Shown here one piece after another: positions 1 through 5,993 of a DNA stretch of 13,500 bases. Below the pieces are notes generated by a model, which saw only the letters and a program-made list of their open reading frames with translations, made no database searches and had not been told where the DNA came from. Position numbers and translations under genes: made by a program. The stretch is taken from contig CATJIY010000189.1 in NCBI GenBank assembly GCA_949740695.1, forward strand, positions 1 to 13,500, written 5' to 3'. Source of the DNA: an uncultured Eubacteriales bacterium. GTDB taxonomy: Bacteria; Bacillota; Clostridia; Oscillospirales; Butyricicoccaceae. Each line of letters opens with the position of its first letter. Position 1 is the first letter of the stretch.

Positions 1-1
1 C

Positions 2-226
2 AATGTGGACGGGTTTCTGCGATTTGCGGACTACTTCTTCGACGGTCTGTTTGCGGACTGGGCAGTGCTGGATAAAATCAGCCAGTCCCAAAGTCAGGTA
101 CAGAATACCAAGAACCAGATCGAGGGCGTGCTGTCCCGGCTGAATTCTATGATGCAGGCTGTGGATCAGGAGCAGACACAAATCAAAACCAAGATCGACA
201 CACTGGTGCGTCAGGCACAGGTGTGA
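2..226 (+). CDS. 3' part of a hypothetical coiled-coil protein
   Basis: The reading frame is open to the left edge and ends in TGA, so this is most likely the C-terminal part of a longer protein. A GTG at position 5 is in frame, but no ribosome binding site can be seen for it because the window begins there. The first ~22 visible residues are rich in Phe, Asp and Leu (repeated F-x-D/G-L-F pattern). The rest is a polar, Gln-rich heptad-like stretch (SQSQSQVQNTK, then EQTQIKTKIDTL), which suggests a coiled coil. I recognise no catalytic motif. It lies 27 bases upstream of the AIM24-family gene with no terminator between, so the two are probably co-transcribed. The coiled coil could mediate assembly with that neighbour, but this is only a guess. 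Confidence 0.6.
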   Translation, partial: NVDGFLRFADYFFDGLFADWAVLDKISQSQSQVQNTKNQIEGVLSRLNSMMQAVDQEQTQIKTKIDTLVRQAQV

Positions 227-253
227 CCCATTACATAGAGGGAGGATATCAAT

Positions 254-931
254 ATGCGTTATGAAATCAAAGGCGGCAGTTTTCCTGTTGTGGTCTGTAA
301 TCTGGAAAGCGGAGAGCAGATGATCACGGAACGGGGTTCCATGGTCTGGATGAGCCCCAATATGCAAATGGAGACCAAAGGCGGCGGACTGGGCCGGATG
401 TTTTCCAAGGCATTTTCCGGAGAGAGCATATTCCAGAATATCTACACCGCCAAGGGAGCAGGTATGATCACCTTCGGTTCCAGCTTCCCCGGCCAGATCA
501 GGTCTATCGACATTGCTCCCGGCAAGGAGATGATCCTGCAAAAGAGTGCGTTTCTGGCGGCGGAGTCCGGTGTGGAGCTGTCGATCCACTTCAACCAAAG
601 ACTGGGAACGGGATTTTTTGGCGGCGAGGGCTTCATCATGCAGCGGCTTTCCGGCAATGGAACTGCATTTGCGGAGATTGACGGGGAACTGGTCGAGTAC
701 GAGCTGAAACCCGGTCAGCAGATCGTGGTGGATACCGGCAATGTGGCCGGCTTCACCCCCGGCGTTCAGATGGAGATTCGGCAGGTCCCCGGCATGAAAA
801 ATAAGCTGCTGGGCGGTGAGGGCCTGTTCAATACCGTGCTAACCGGCCCCGGCCGCGTGTGGCTGCAAACCATGCCCATCTGCAATGTGGCGGCCTCCAT
901 CCGTCCCTATATTCCTACCGGAAATGGTTAA
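254..931 (+). CDS. AIM24 / TIGR00266-family protein
   Basis: A 225-residue protein of the AIM24 family (TIGR00266), matching the family's usual length of about 220-260. The start follows AGGGAGGA with good spacing. The N-terminus (MRYEIKGGSFPVVVCNLESG) and the repeated Gly-rich beta-strand pattern, including GGGLGRMFSKAFSGES near residues 43-57, GFFGGEGFIMQRLSG near 120-134 and GLFNTVLTGPGRVWLQT near 190-206, are typical of this double-stranded beta-helix family. There is no signal peptide or membrane helix, so it is probably cytoplasmic or membrane-peripheral. The biochemical role of bacterial members is not established; the yeast namesake is a mitochondrial inner-membrane organising protein. 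The neighbours (LOR, DUF975 and small membrane proteins) fit an envelope-related function, which is inference. The family call itself is secure. Confidence 0.9.
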   Translation: MRYEIKGGSFPVVVCNLESGEQMITERGSMVWMSPNMQMETKGGGLGRMFSKAFSGESIFQNIYTAKGAGMITFGSSFPGQIRSIDIAPGKEMILQKSAFLAAESGVELSIHFNQRLGTGFFGGEGFIMQRLSGNGTAFAEIDGELVEYELKPGQQIVVDTGNVAGFTPGVQMEIRQVPGMKNKLLGGEGLFNTVLTGPGRVWLQTMPICNVAASIRPYIPTGNG

Positions 932-941
932 TATAGGTGTG

Positions 942-1112
942 ATGGAACAAGAGGAAAAAATAGAGATGCCTTGTTCGATTTGGATAGACGAGCAAAGCCG
1001 TATTGTCTCATTTAAGGACGTAGCAGGTTACCGTGAGATTTGCTTTGCCACCCGTGAAGAGAAATTTGCGTTTGCCATTGAGAAGTGTTCCTCTGGCTAC
1101 CGCATCCAGTGA
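942..1112 (+). CDS. small hypothetical protein (about 48-62 residues)
   Basis: A short frame between the AIM24 and LOR genes, ending 12 bases before the next start. Candidate ATG starts are 924 (overlapping the AIM24 stop), 942 (chosen, 56 residues) and 966. The best Shine-Dalgarno-like sequence, AAGAGGA at 949-955, would actually favour 966, giving a 48-residue product beginning MPCSIWIDEQSR. The core reads as a compact domain: a tripeptide CSI, an acidic turn, IVSFKDVAGY, then an amphipathic helix ending in GYRIQ. Two Cys lie in the middle and later part besides the early one. I know no named family. Similar very short proteins with a 'VSF...GY...F...GYR.Q' layout occur in Clostridia, but that is recollection, not a search result. 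The lack of noncoding space on either side supports it as a real gene. Confidence 0.6.
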   Translation: MEQEEKIEMPCSIWIDEQSRIVSFKDVAGYREICFATREEKFAFAIEKCSSGYRIQ

Positions 1113-1124
1113 GGAGGAAGAACC

Positions 1125-1622
1125 ATGAGGCTCTACATAAAAGAAAAAGTGTTTTCCTGGGGCGATAAGTTCACCGTCAAGGATGAATACGGAAACGATA
1201 AATATATTGTCGAGGGTGAGGTTTTCACTTGGGGCAAAAAGCTCCATGTCTATGATATGGCCGGAAATGAGGCTGCGTTCATCAAGCAGGAGGTATGGAG
1301 CTTCCTTCCCCGCTATTATGTCTTCTGCGGCGAGCGTCAGGTGGCTGAAATCAAGAAGGAGTTCTCGTTCCTGTTCCCCAGATACAGCATCGAAGGGCTG
1401 GGCTGGGAAATCGACGGTAAGTTCATGGCTCATGACTACGAGATCACCCAGGCCGGACGCCCAATTGTGACGATCCGCAAAGAGTGGATGACCTGGGGAG
1501 ACAGCTATGAGCTGGATATTGCTGATCCTGCGGACGAGATTGTGGCTCTGGCCGTGGTGCTGACTATCGACTGCGTGACGGAAGCCAGTTCTGGAGCCAG
1601 TGTGACCATTTCCAACAGTTAA
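1125..1622 (+). CDS. LURP-one-related (LOR/YxjI-like) family protein
   Basis: A 165-residue protein with the repeating pattern of the LURP-one-related family (tubby-like beta-barrel): MRLYIKEKVFSWGDKFTV, then 'DEYGNDKYIVEGEVFTWGKK', 'HVYDMAGNEAAFIKQ', and in the second half 'YEITQAGRPIVTIRKEWMTW' followed by 'DSYELDI' and a hydrophobic stretch near residues 137-149 (EIVALAVVLTIDC). The length fits bacterial YxjI-like members (about 160-170). The start has GAGGAGGAAG eight bases upstream. The tubby-like fold is associated with membrane or phosphoinositide contact in eukaryotic relatives; a bacterial function is not established. It sits between the micro-protein gene (12 bases before it) and the DUF975 gene (28 bases after it) in an apparent operon. 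The C-terminal ~10 residues (SSGASVTISNS) are a low-complexity tail. Confidence 0.88.
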   Translation: MRLYIKEKVFSWGDKFTVKDEYGNDKYIVEGEVFTWGKKLHVYDMAGNEAAFIKQEVWSFLPRYYVFCGERQVAEIKKEFSFLFPRYSIEGLGWEIDGKFMAHDYEITQAGRPIVTIRKEWMTWGDSYELDIADPADEIVALAVVLTIDCVTEASSGASVTISNS

Positions 1623-1650
1623 GCGAGAAACAGCAAAGGAGGGATTTTTT

Positions 1651-2400
1651 GTGAAATACGCATCGGACTTTCGGGCGATTGCCCGAAATGCCCTGCATGG
1701 GAAATGGGTAATTGCGGTGATCATTGGCCTGATCGCCGCCTTGCTCGGCGCTGGTTCTGACGGGCCACAGGTCAAATTGAATATCAGCGACCACGGAGCG
1801 AATTTGAACTTTGGCTTTGCCGGACAAACCATCTATTCCACCGGTGGCAGTTTCAATTCCGGTATAGGCGCTTTCCTCGTAGGCAGTGCGATATACATCG
1901 CTCTGGCGGCTCTTGTGTTGGCTGCCGTCTACTTCGTACTGGGAAGTATCATTCAGGTTGGCTATGCCAGATTTAATCTGGAGCTGGTAGATTGCAGAGA
2001 ACCTTCTTTTGACGCTCTGTTTGCATACTTCTCTTACTGGAAAACAACTGCGGTGGCTCGGCTTTTGCAGAGCCTCTATGTTCTGCTCTGGTCGCTGCTG
2101 CTCATCATTCCGGGGATCATCGCCGGGTACAGCTACGCCATGACGGAATATATCCTGGCAGAGCATCCGGATCTGACGGCCAGCGAGGCCATCGCCTGCT
2201 CCAAGCAGATGATGGCCGGCAACCGCTGGCGGCTGTTCTGTATGCAGTTCAGTTTCCTTGGATGGGATATTCTCAGTACCCTAACCCTGGGAATTGGTTA
2301 CTTATGGCTGCGCCCTTATAAGCAAGCTGCAACAGCAGCGTTCTATCGGGATATTTCCGGAACAGAGCAGGCCGCTTATGCTGATACCACAGTAGAGTAG
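1651..2400 (+). CDS. DUF975 family membrane protein
   Basis: A 249-residue membrane protein starting at GTG, directed by AAAGGAGGGA 8-9 bases upstream. The N-terminal MKYASDFRAIARNAL followed by a Trp-Val-Ile helix (about residues 19-36) is the usual opening of DUF975 proteins. Hydrophobic helices lie near 75-101 and 138-160, and the C-terminal half contains the family signature: IIPGIIAGYSYAMTEYILAE (152-171), an A-x-x-x-S-K-Q-M-M-x-G-N-R-W helix (180-193), then SFLGWDILSTLTLGIGYLWL (201-220) and PY...A...FY. A Gly/Asn/Ser-rich insertion at about 36-74 sits between helix 1 and helix 2 and is longer than in many relatives. The function of DUF975 is unknown. Members often occur next to other small membrane proteins, as here. 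Confidence 0.93.
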   Translation: MKYASDFRAIARNALHGKWVIAVIIGLIAALLGAGSDGPQVKLNISDHGANLNFGFAGQTIYSTGGSFNSGIGAFLVGSAIYIALAALVLAAVYFVLGSIIQVGYARFNLELVDCREPSFDALFAYFSYWKTTAVARLLQSLYVLLWSLLLIIPGIIAGYSYAMTEYILAEHPDLTASEAIACSKQMMAGNRWRLFCMQFSFLGWDILSTLTLGIGYLWLRPYKQAATAAFYRDISGTEQAAYADTTVE

Positions 2401-2443
2401 AATATGCCGCAAAGCTTTTAAAACCTATGAAAAGGAGTCTGCT

Positions 2444-2944
2444 ATGATATTAGCGATTGAATGCGTTGTTGCCTGCGTTCTTTTTGGCACATTTATTATT
2501 CTCTCTGTCCTCAAAAACAAGGTGTCATGGATCAATGAATATCCGGAGCCTGTTCAGAAGAGATATATCGAGCTGCACCCTGACGCTGAAATAAAAGAGC
2601 CGGAGGGCCTATCGCCAAGGGTAATCGCACGAAAACTGTTTGCCTGTTTCATTTTCCTCGTTTTACTTGTTGGAATGGTCTATCTCGCGGGCGCGGAGTC
2701 TTTTATGCAGGGTACTTTCTTTTGCTACATAATATGGTTTGTGGTAAATGTATTTGATGCGATTGTAATCGACCTTGGGGTAATGATGCATTGGAAAAAG
2801 TGCCGCCTGCCAGGAACAGAAGATATGGATCAAGAGTACAAACTGCTTACGAAAAAGAGTTTGGTTGATGGCCTGTATGGCTGCCTGATCGGAATCCCAA
2901 TCGCATTACTCACTGGCCTGATCATTTTTCTGATACATCTATAA
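2444..2944 (+). CDS. hypothetical membrane protein with four helices
   Basis: A 166-residue integral membrane protein; the ATG follows AAAAGGAG with good spacing. Four hydrophobic segments are visible: about 3-22, 65-84, 90-112 and 143-165. Between helices 1 and 2 lies a soluble loop with a distinctive WINEYPEPVQKRYIELHPDA segment, and between helices 3 and 4 a charged loop with a Cys and the stretch LPGTEDMDQEYKLLTKKSL. The Pro-Glu-Pro-x-x-x-x-x-Tyr region and the FDAIVIDLG motif at the end of helix 3 look like family-defining positions, but I do not recognise a named family. It is followed after 32 bases by the methyltransferase-like gene, and the pair probably belong together. This stretch (2400-3850) appears more AT-rich than the genes before it. 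Confidence 0.75.
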   Translation: MILAIECVVACVLFGTFIILSVLKNKVSWINEYPEPVQKRYIELHPDAEIKEPEGLSPRVIARKLFACFIFLVLLVGMVYLAGAESFMQGTFFCYIIWFVVNVFDAIVIDLGVMMHWKKCRLPGTEDMDQEYKLLTKKSLVDGLYGCLIGIPIALLTGLIIFLIHL

Positions 2945-2976
2945 GCAGCAAACAAACAGGAGTTACGGAGACAACC

Positions 2977-3648
2977 ATGACAATAAAATTGTTTTTGAGC
3001 GCAATCATAAAATTTATACTCGGATTTACCCTGGTAACAGTGCTCTTGTTTTTACCTGCGGGGACATTGCGCTATCCCAATGGCTGGTTGTTTATGGGCA
3101 TCCTCTTTATTCCCATGTTCGCTGCGGGAATCGTAATGATGATAAAGAATCCCGAATTGCTTCGGAAACGTCTGAACGCAAAGGAAAAACAGCATGAACA
3201 GAGTCTGGTAATCAAATTGAGCGGACTCATGTTTATTGCAGGCTTTGTACTGGCGGGTCTGAATTTCCGTTTTGGATGGCTGCCACTTCCTCAGATCGTA
3301 TCTTATACCGCAGCGATTGCCTTTTTGCTTGCATATCTGCTTTATGCTGAAGTTTTGCGAGAAAATACATACCTCTCCAGAACAATAGAAGTGCAGGAGA
3401 ATCAGACGGTGATTGACACAGGGCTTTATGGAATCGTGAGGCATCCCATGTACAGCGCAACGGTGATCCTTTTCCTTGCATTGCCGTTGGTACTTGGGTC
3501 GCTCTTCTCCTTTGCTGCTTTTCTCGTTTATCCTCTGTTGATTGCAAAGAGAATAAAAAATGAAGAACAGGTGCTGGAGGCAGAGCTTGACGGATACGCA
3601 GATTACAAAAAGAAAGTTCGATACAGACTGATACCATTTGTGTGGTAG
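2977..3648 (+). CDS. isoprenylcysteine carboxyl methyltransferase-like membrane protein
   Basis: A 223-residue polytopic membrane protein related to the isoprenylcysteine carboxyl methyltransferase / phospholipid methyltransferase group. Helices lie near 5-28, 37-55, 83-96, 107-125 and 160-189. The diagnostic catalytic region is present: VIDTGLYGIVRHPMYSA (residues 145-161), with the RHPxY S-adenosylmethionine-binding motif, and after the last helix KRIKNEEQVLEAELDGYADY (191-210) with the paired Glu and Tyr that close the active site, ending in RYRLIPF. Both halves of the methyltransferase core are intact. Bacteria do not prenylate proteins in the CaaX way, so the substrate is unknown; an isoprenoid lipid, a membrane phospholipid or a small thiol is possible. 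The start has a GGAG-type site in ACGGAGACAACC. Confidence 0.88.
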   Translation: MTIKLFLSAIIKFILGFTLVTVLLFLPAGTLRYPNGWLFMGILFIPMFAAGIVMMIKNPELLRKRLNAKEKQHEQSLVIKLSGLMFIAGFVLAGLNFRFGWLPLPQIVSYTAAIAFLLAYLLYAEVLRENTYLSRTIEVQENQTVIDTGLYGIVRHPMYSATVILFLALPLVLGSLFSFAAFLVYPLLIAKRIKNEEQVLEAELDGYADYKKKVRYRLIPFVW

Positions 3649-3675
3649 AGCAGAAATCTATGGAGGCTTCAAAAC

Positions 3676-3846
3676 ATGGAAGAACATAAATCAACGGTTG
3701 TTCAGAAAACGGTCAAGTCGGGCATTACCTTTGGCAGTGCCCTGGCGATGGTGATCAGCTATACAACCTGGCGCTCTGTCGGCTGGGCAATTTTTCATGG
3801 ACTGCTCAGTTGGGTATATGTGATTTATTTTATCCTACGCTATTAA
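3676..3846 (+). CDS. small membrane protein (56 residues)
   Basis: A short gene that begins ATGGAAGAACAT and ends TAA, with TGGAGG eight bases upstream of the start. It encodes 56 residues: a charged N-terminus (MEEHKSTVVQKTVKSG), then one or two hydrophobic stretches (ITFGSALAMVISYTTW and GWAIFHGLLSWVYVIYFILR). The arrangement 'SVGWAIFHGLLSWVYVIYF' looks like a conserved small-protein family found widely in Firmicutes, but no function is known to me. It is 27 bases after the methyltransferase-like gene and is probably the last gene of this run, because the following 326 bases are noncoding. The ribosome binding site, the composition and the position support a real gene although it is very short. 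Confidence 0.75.
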   Translation: MEEHKSTVVQKTVKSGITFGSALAMVISYTTWRSVGWAIFHGLLSWVYVIYFILRY

Positions 3847-4172
3847 GTTTCGCTGGGTTGGCTATCTCAGAAGCGTTAAGTGTTTGCCTTTGAACAAATT
3901 GCGTTTTCGGCAAAAGCGGCTATCGTAATCGGTAGCGCAGATAGCCCCACCACTACTACTTGAGAAGGTGAAACGGCGCGTCTGCCTCGGTGAGAGGCTT
4001 GTAGAAAACGTGACCTTGGTTTGAAAGGATGCAGCCTTAGTTTTGGGGCAAACGCTGCGATTCTCGGATTATGAGAGAGATTCCGCTCCTCTTGGGTGTC
4101 GTTCTCACCCTCTGAACTGTAGAATAAAAGCGATGAAAGTCATTCGATCACCTATCCAAGAGGAGGACACCT
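3847..4172. other. noncoding stretch with several hairpins
   Basis: No plausible gene lies in these 326 bases. GGCTATC at 3918-3924 pairs with GATAGCC at 3940-3946. The same GATAGCC, extended to AGATAGCC (3939-3946), can pair instead with GGCTATCT at 3860-3867, so two exclusive stems are possible. Further hairpins are GCCTC/GAGGC (3984-3988 with 3994-3998), GCAG/CTGC enclosing GTTT/AAAC (4031-4058) and GGGTG/CACCC (4094-4098 with 4106-4110). None is followed by a T tract on the + strand, so I see no ordinary terminator after the 56-residue gene. On the - strand the region stays open for roughly 60 codons, ending in a TAG at 3865-3867, but without a usable start codon. It could be a structured RNA, a dispersed repeat or the scar of a lost element. 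The promoter of the XRE gene must lie in its right part; no convincing -35/-10 pair stands out. Confidence 0.45.
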
Positions 4173-5462
4173 ATGGAAAAGAAAACCATCGGCAGCTTTA
4201 TTGCCGCCTTACGAAAAGCAAACGGCATGACCCAGAAGGATTTGGCCGAACGGCTGAACGTATCCGATAAGACCGTCAGCCGGTGGGAACGGGATGACGG
4301 AGCTCCCGATCTGGCGGTGATCCCGGTGATTGCCGAGCTCTTCGGCGTGACCTGCGATGAGCTGCTCCGGGGAGAGCGAAAATCTCCAGCGGATCGAGCC
4401 GATGTCCCGGAGGAAACTGCGTCCACGGCCAAAGGGGAAAAGCAGCGCCAGCGGCTGCTAAAATCCACCCTGTCTCAGTACCGGAGCCGCACCTATGTCG
4501 CCATGGGCATTTCAGCCGTCGGTGTCCTTTCTGCGCTAATCTGCAATCTGGCATTTCTCCAAGCAATACTGGGTTTTCTGATTGGGGCAATTTTCTTTGC
4601 GGCCAGTATGGTCTGCCAAGCTATTTTTGTCAACCGTGCCTTTCTCAGCGTGGAGGACGCAGGCTTGGAGCCTGCGGAGCTGTCCGGCTATAAGCGCAAG
4701 GTCATTGGTCTGGCCCAGAAATCGGTCGCTCTGGCGGTTGGCTTTCTTGGCTTCACCTTCCCTCTGCTTTTGGTTGACGCCTATATGGGGCTGGGCACCA
4801 GCAGCATGATGATTTCCGGTATCATCGGGGCGGCAATATTTCTTCTGATTTATGCGGTTGTTCTCTACTTTCTGAATGCCTCCCTGCTGAAAAGAGGCGT
4901 GTACAGTCTGGCAGAAAAAGAGGCCGTCATCTATCGCCGCAATCACAAGTTAAAGCGCACCTGTGCCATTGTATTGGTCGTTCTTCTGGCTGTGACCTTG
5001 GTCGCGCATCAGTTTGCGACCGCAATCTGGGGGCCATGCACCATTATGGACGGCACCACATTTGAGGACTACGAGAGCTTCATCGCCTATATGGAACAGG
5101 ACATTCCTTATGAAGCAAGTGCCAACGGTTCGGCGGTCTCCCCTATTCCCGAGGAGCAGATCGGTTCGCCAATCTATTACGATGAATACGGCAACGAGAT
5201 CAGTGAAGAAGAGGCACTGAAGCGCAGACTGGAAGATAAAAATGGCAATATAGTATGTGAATATATCCTCCGAAACGAAAGTGTTATTTCTGTTCAGTAC
5301 ACGCCAAAAGATGGGACGATACTGCCCATCACGGTATACACCCAGGAGAACCTGGCTGCCGCCCAGCAGACCGCAGCGATCCGTCATGTGATTTTTGGAG
5401 CCGCTTATGGCATTGAGATTCTTGCCGTAATGCTGGTCTATCTTAAAAAAAGAGCAAAATGA
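4173..5462 (+). CDS. membrane-anchored XRE-family transcriptional regulator
   Basis: A 429-residue protein with an N-terminal helix-turn-helix of the XRE/Cro type (about residues 5-66: IGSFIAALRKANGMTQKDLA, then SDKTVSRWERDDGAPDL, ending FGVTCDELLRGE). After a charged linker come six predicted membrane helices near 108-128, 130-152, 184-206, 213-235, 263-285 and 405-425. The segment 286-404, between helices 5 and 6, is hydrophilic and acidic (EEQIGSPIYYDEYGNEISEE) and by the positive-inside pattern would lie outside the cell; the tail KKRAK would be inside. This is the layout of a one-component membrane sensor that binds DNA directly. The start follows AGAGGAGG. It is a single-gene unit closed by a terminator. 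Its target is unknown; the adjacent small-membrane-protein genes or its own promoter are the natural candidates. Confidence 0.88.
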   Translation: MEKKTIGSFIAALRKANGMTQKDLAERLNVSDKTVSRWERDDGAPDLAVIPVIAELFGVTCDELLRGERKSPADRADVPEETASTAKGEKQRQRLLKSTLSQYRSRTYVAMGISAVGVLSALICNLAFLQAILGFLIGAIFFAASMVCQAIFVNRAFLSVEDAGLEPAELSGYKRKVIGLAQKSVALAVGFLGFTFPLLLVDAYMGLGTSSMMISGIIGAAIFLLIYAVVLYFLNASLLKRGVYSLAEKEAVIYRRNHKLKRTCAIVLVVLLAVTLVAHQFATAIWGPCTIMDGTTFEDYESFIAYMEQDIPYEASANGSAVSPIPEEQIGSPIYYDEYGNEISEEEALKRRLEDKNGNIVCEYILRNESVISVQYTPKDGTILPITVYTQENLAAAQQTAAIRHVIFGAAYGIEILAVMLVYLKKRAK

Positions 5463-5469
5463 AGTCGGG

Positions 5470-5504
5470 GCCCGCAGGTTCTTCCGTCTGCGGGCTTTGA
5501 TTAT
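5470..5504 (+). terminator. intrinsic terminator after the XRE regulator
   Basis: GCCCGCAG (5470-5477) pairs perfectly with CTGCGGGC (5488-5495) around a 10-base loop, and the stem is followed by TTTGATT. It begins eight bases after the XRE stop codon and isolates that gene from the manganese riboswitch unit downstream. Confidence 0.85.
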
Positions 5505-5537
5505 CACTATTTTTTACGCAGCGCATTTACAATACAC

Positions 5538-5566
5538 TTGACAAGGCGCAATTATTTTGGTATCCT
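5538..5566 (+). promoter_or_regulatory. sigma-A-type promoter of the riboswitch operon
   Basis: A perfect -35 box TTGACA (5538-5543) is followed by a 17-base spacer and TATCCT (5561-5566), which matches four of six -10 positions. Transcription would start about 5572-5574, exactly at the first bases of the riboswitch aptamer. The strong -35 and ideal spacing suggest constitutive initiation, with control at the level of termination. Confidence 0.75.
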
Positions 5567-5570
5567 ACGC

Positions 5571-5704
5571 CAAAAGGGAGTAGTTGGCGTCCCTTCTGGG
5601 CGCTGTATTGTTCGTCATCACGCCGAAAGGCCGGACAATACGCATACAAGAATGTGTGTAACAAGACTTTTACTGCAAACTGTGTGGTAAAGGTCTTGTT
5701 TTTT
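5571..5704 (+). promoter_or_regulatory. yybP-ykoY manganese riboswitch with terminator platform
   Basis: The leader carries the conserved core of the yybP-ykoY (Mn2+) riboswitch: AAAAGGGAGTAG (5572-5583, loop L1), GTCATCACG (loop L3 side) and CCGGAC. Helices seen: P1 AAAAG 5572-5576 with CTTTT 5667-5671; P2 GCG-T-CCC with GGGCGC (5587-5602 region); P3 TATTGTTC with GGACAATA (with one G-T), enclosing CC-GAAA-GG; and P4 GCATACA with TGTGTGT around AGAA (5642-5659). The 3' strand of P1 lies inside the 5' arm of a strong terminator: CAAGACTTTTAC (5662-5673) pairs with GTAAAGGTCTTG (5687-5698), followed by six T. Metal binding should hold P1 and prevent the terminator, giving an ON switch, as known for this class. 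The downstream transporters fit metal control. Confidence 0.93.
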
Positions 5705-5744
5705 GTCTGCAACATAGGAAACATACATTTTTAAGGAGGCTTTT

Positions 5745-5990
5745 ATGATCTATCTTTTTCTGCTCATCGGATCCTTTCTGCTGATTAAAGGCGCAGACCT
5801 TTTTGTGGACGGTTTTTCTTCTATTGCGGGGATTTTAAGGATTCCTTGGACCGCCGTCAGCATCAATTGCAGTATAGAGGCCGGCCCTTATTATTCTATC
5901 GTTTTCGGTTCTGAACGTGTTGCCGGACATCTCATAAATGCCGGTTATAGTTTTGTGTATTCTATCGGGTCTCAGAAAGAGGTGCAGTAA
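5745..5990 (+). pseudogene. truncated Na+/Ca2+-exchanger (CaCA) family ORF
   Basis: An 81-codon ORF with an excellent AAGGAGG site (5733-5739). Residues 1-35 (a hydrophobic helix with LLIGSFLLIKGADLFVDGFS, then SIAGILRIP) closely follow the N-terminus of CaCA-family calcium/sodium antiporters, which normally continue to about 300-330 residues and include a GTSAPE motif. That motif and all later helices are missing. After residue 35 the sequence changes to an unrelated, mostly soluble segment of about 46 residues (SIEAGPYYSIVFGSERVAGH, then NAGYSFVYSIGSQKEVQ). The best reading is a deletion that fused the start of a CaCA gene to other DNA; it could still be translated as a leader peptide coupled to the next gene, whose ATG is four bases after this stop. 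It is possible, but less likely, that it is a functional small membrane protein. Confidence 0.65.
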
Positions 5991-5993
5991 CCA

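Noticed and set aside
2..226. PspA/IM30-like identity for the coiled-coil fragment
   Set aside because: A coiled coil beside an AIM24 gene is suggestive, but none of the conserved PspA helices can be recognised in the 75 visible codons.
1008..1832. Long minus-strand frame of 274 codons opposite the LOR gene and DUF975 start
   Set aside because: It lies antisense to two genes with clear family signatures, has no membrane or domain pattern of its own and crosses their intergenic gap; it is a shadow frame.
3866..4065. Minus-strand open stretch of about 60 codons in the noncoding region
   Set aside because: No ATG, GTG or TTG with a ribosome binding site opens it and its product is Ser/Thr/Arg-rich with no domain pattern, so it is not called a gene.
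4950..5507. Minus-strand frame of 185 codons opposite the 3' half of the XRE regulator
   Set aside because: It is antisense to a recognisable gene and starts inside that gene's terminator region; composition is typical of a shadow frame.
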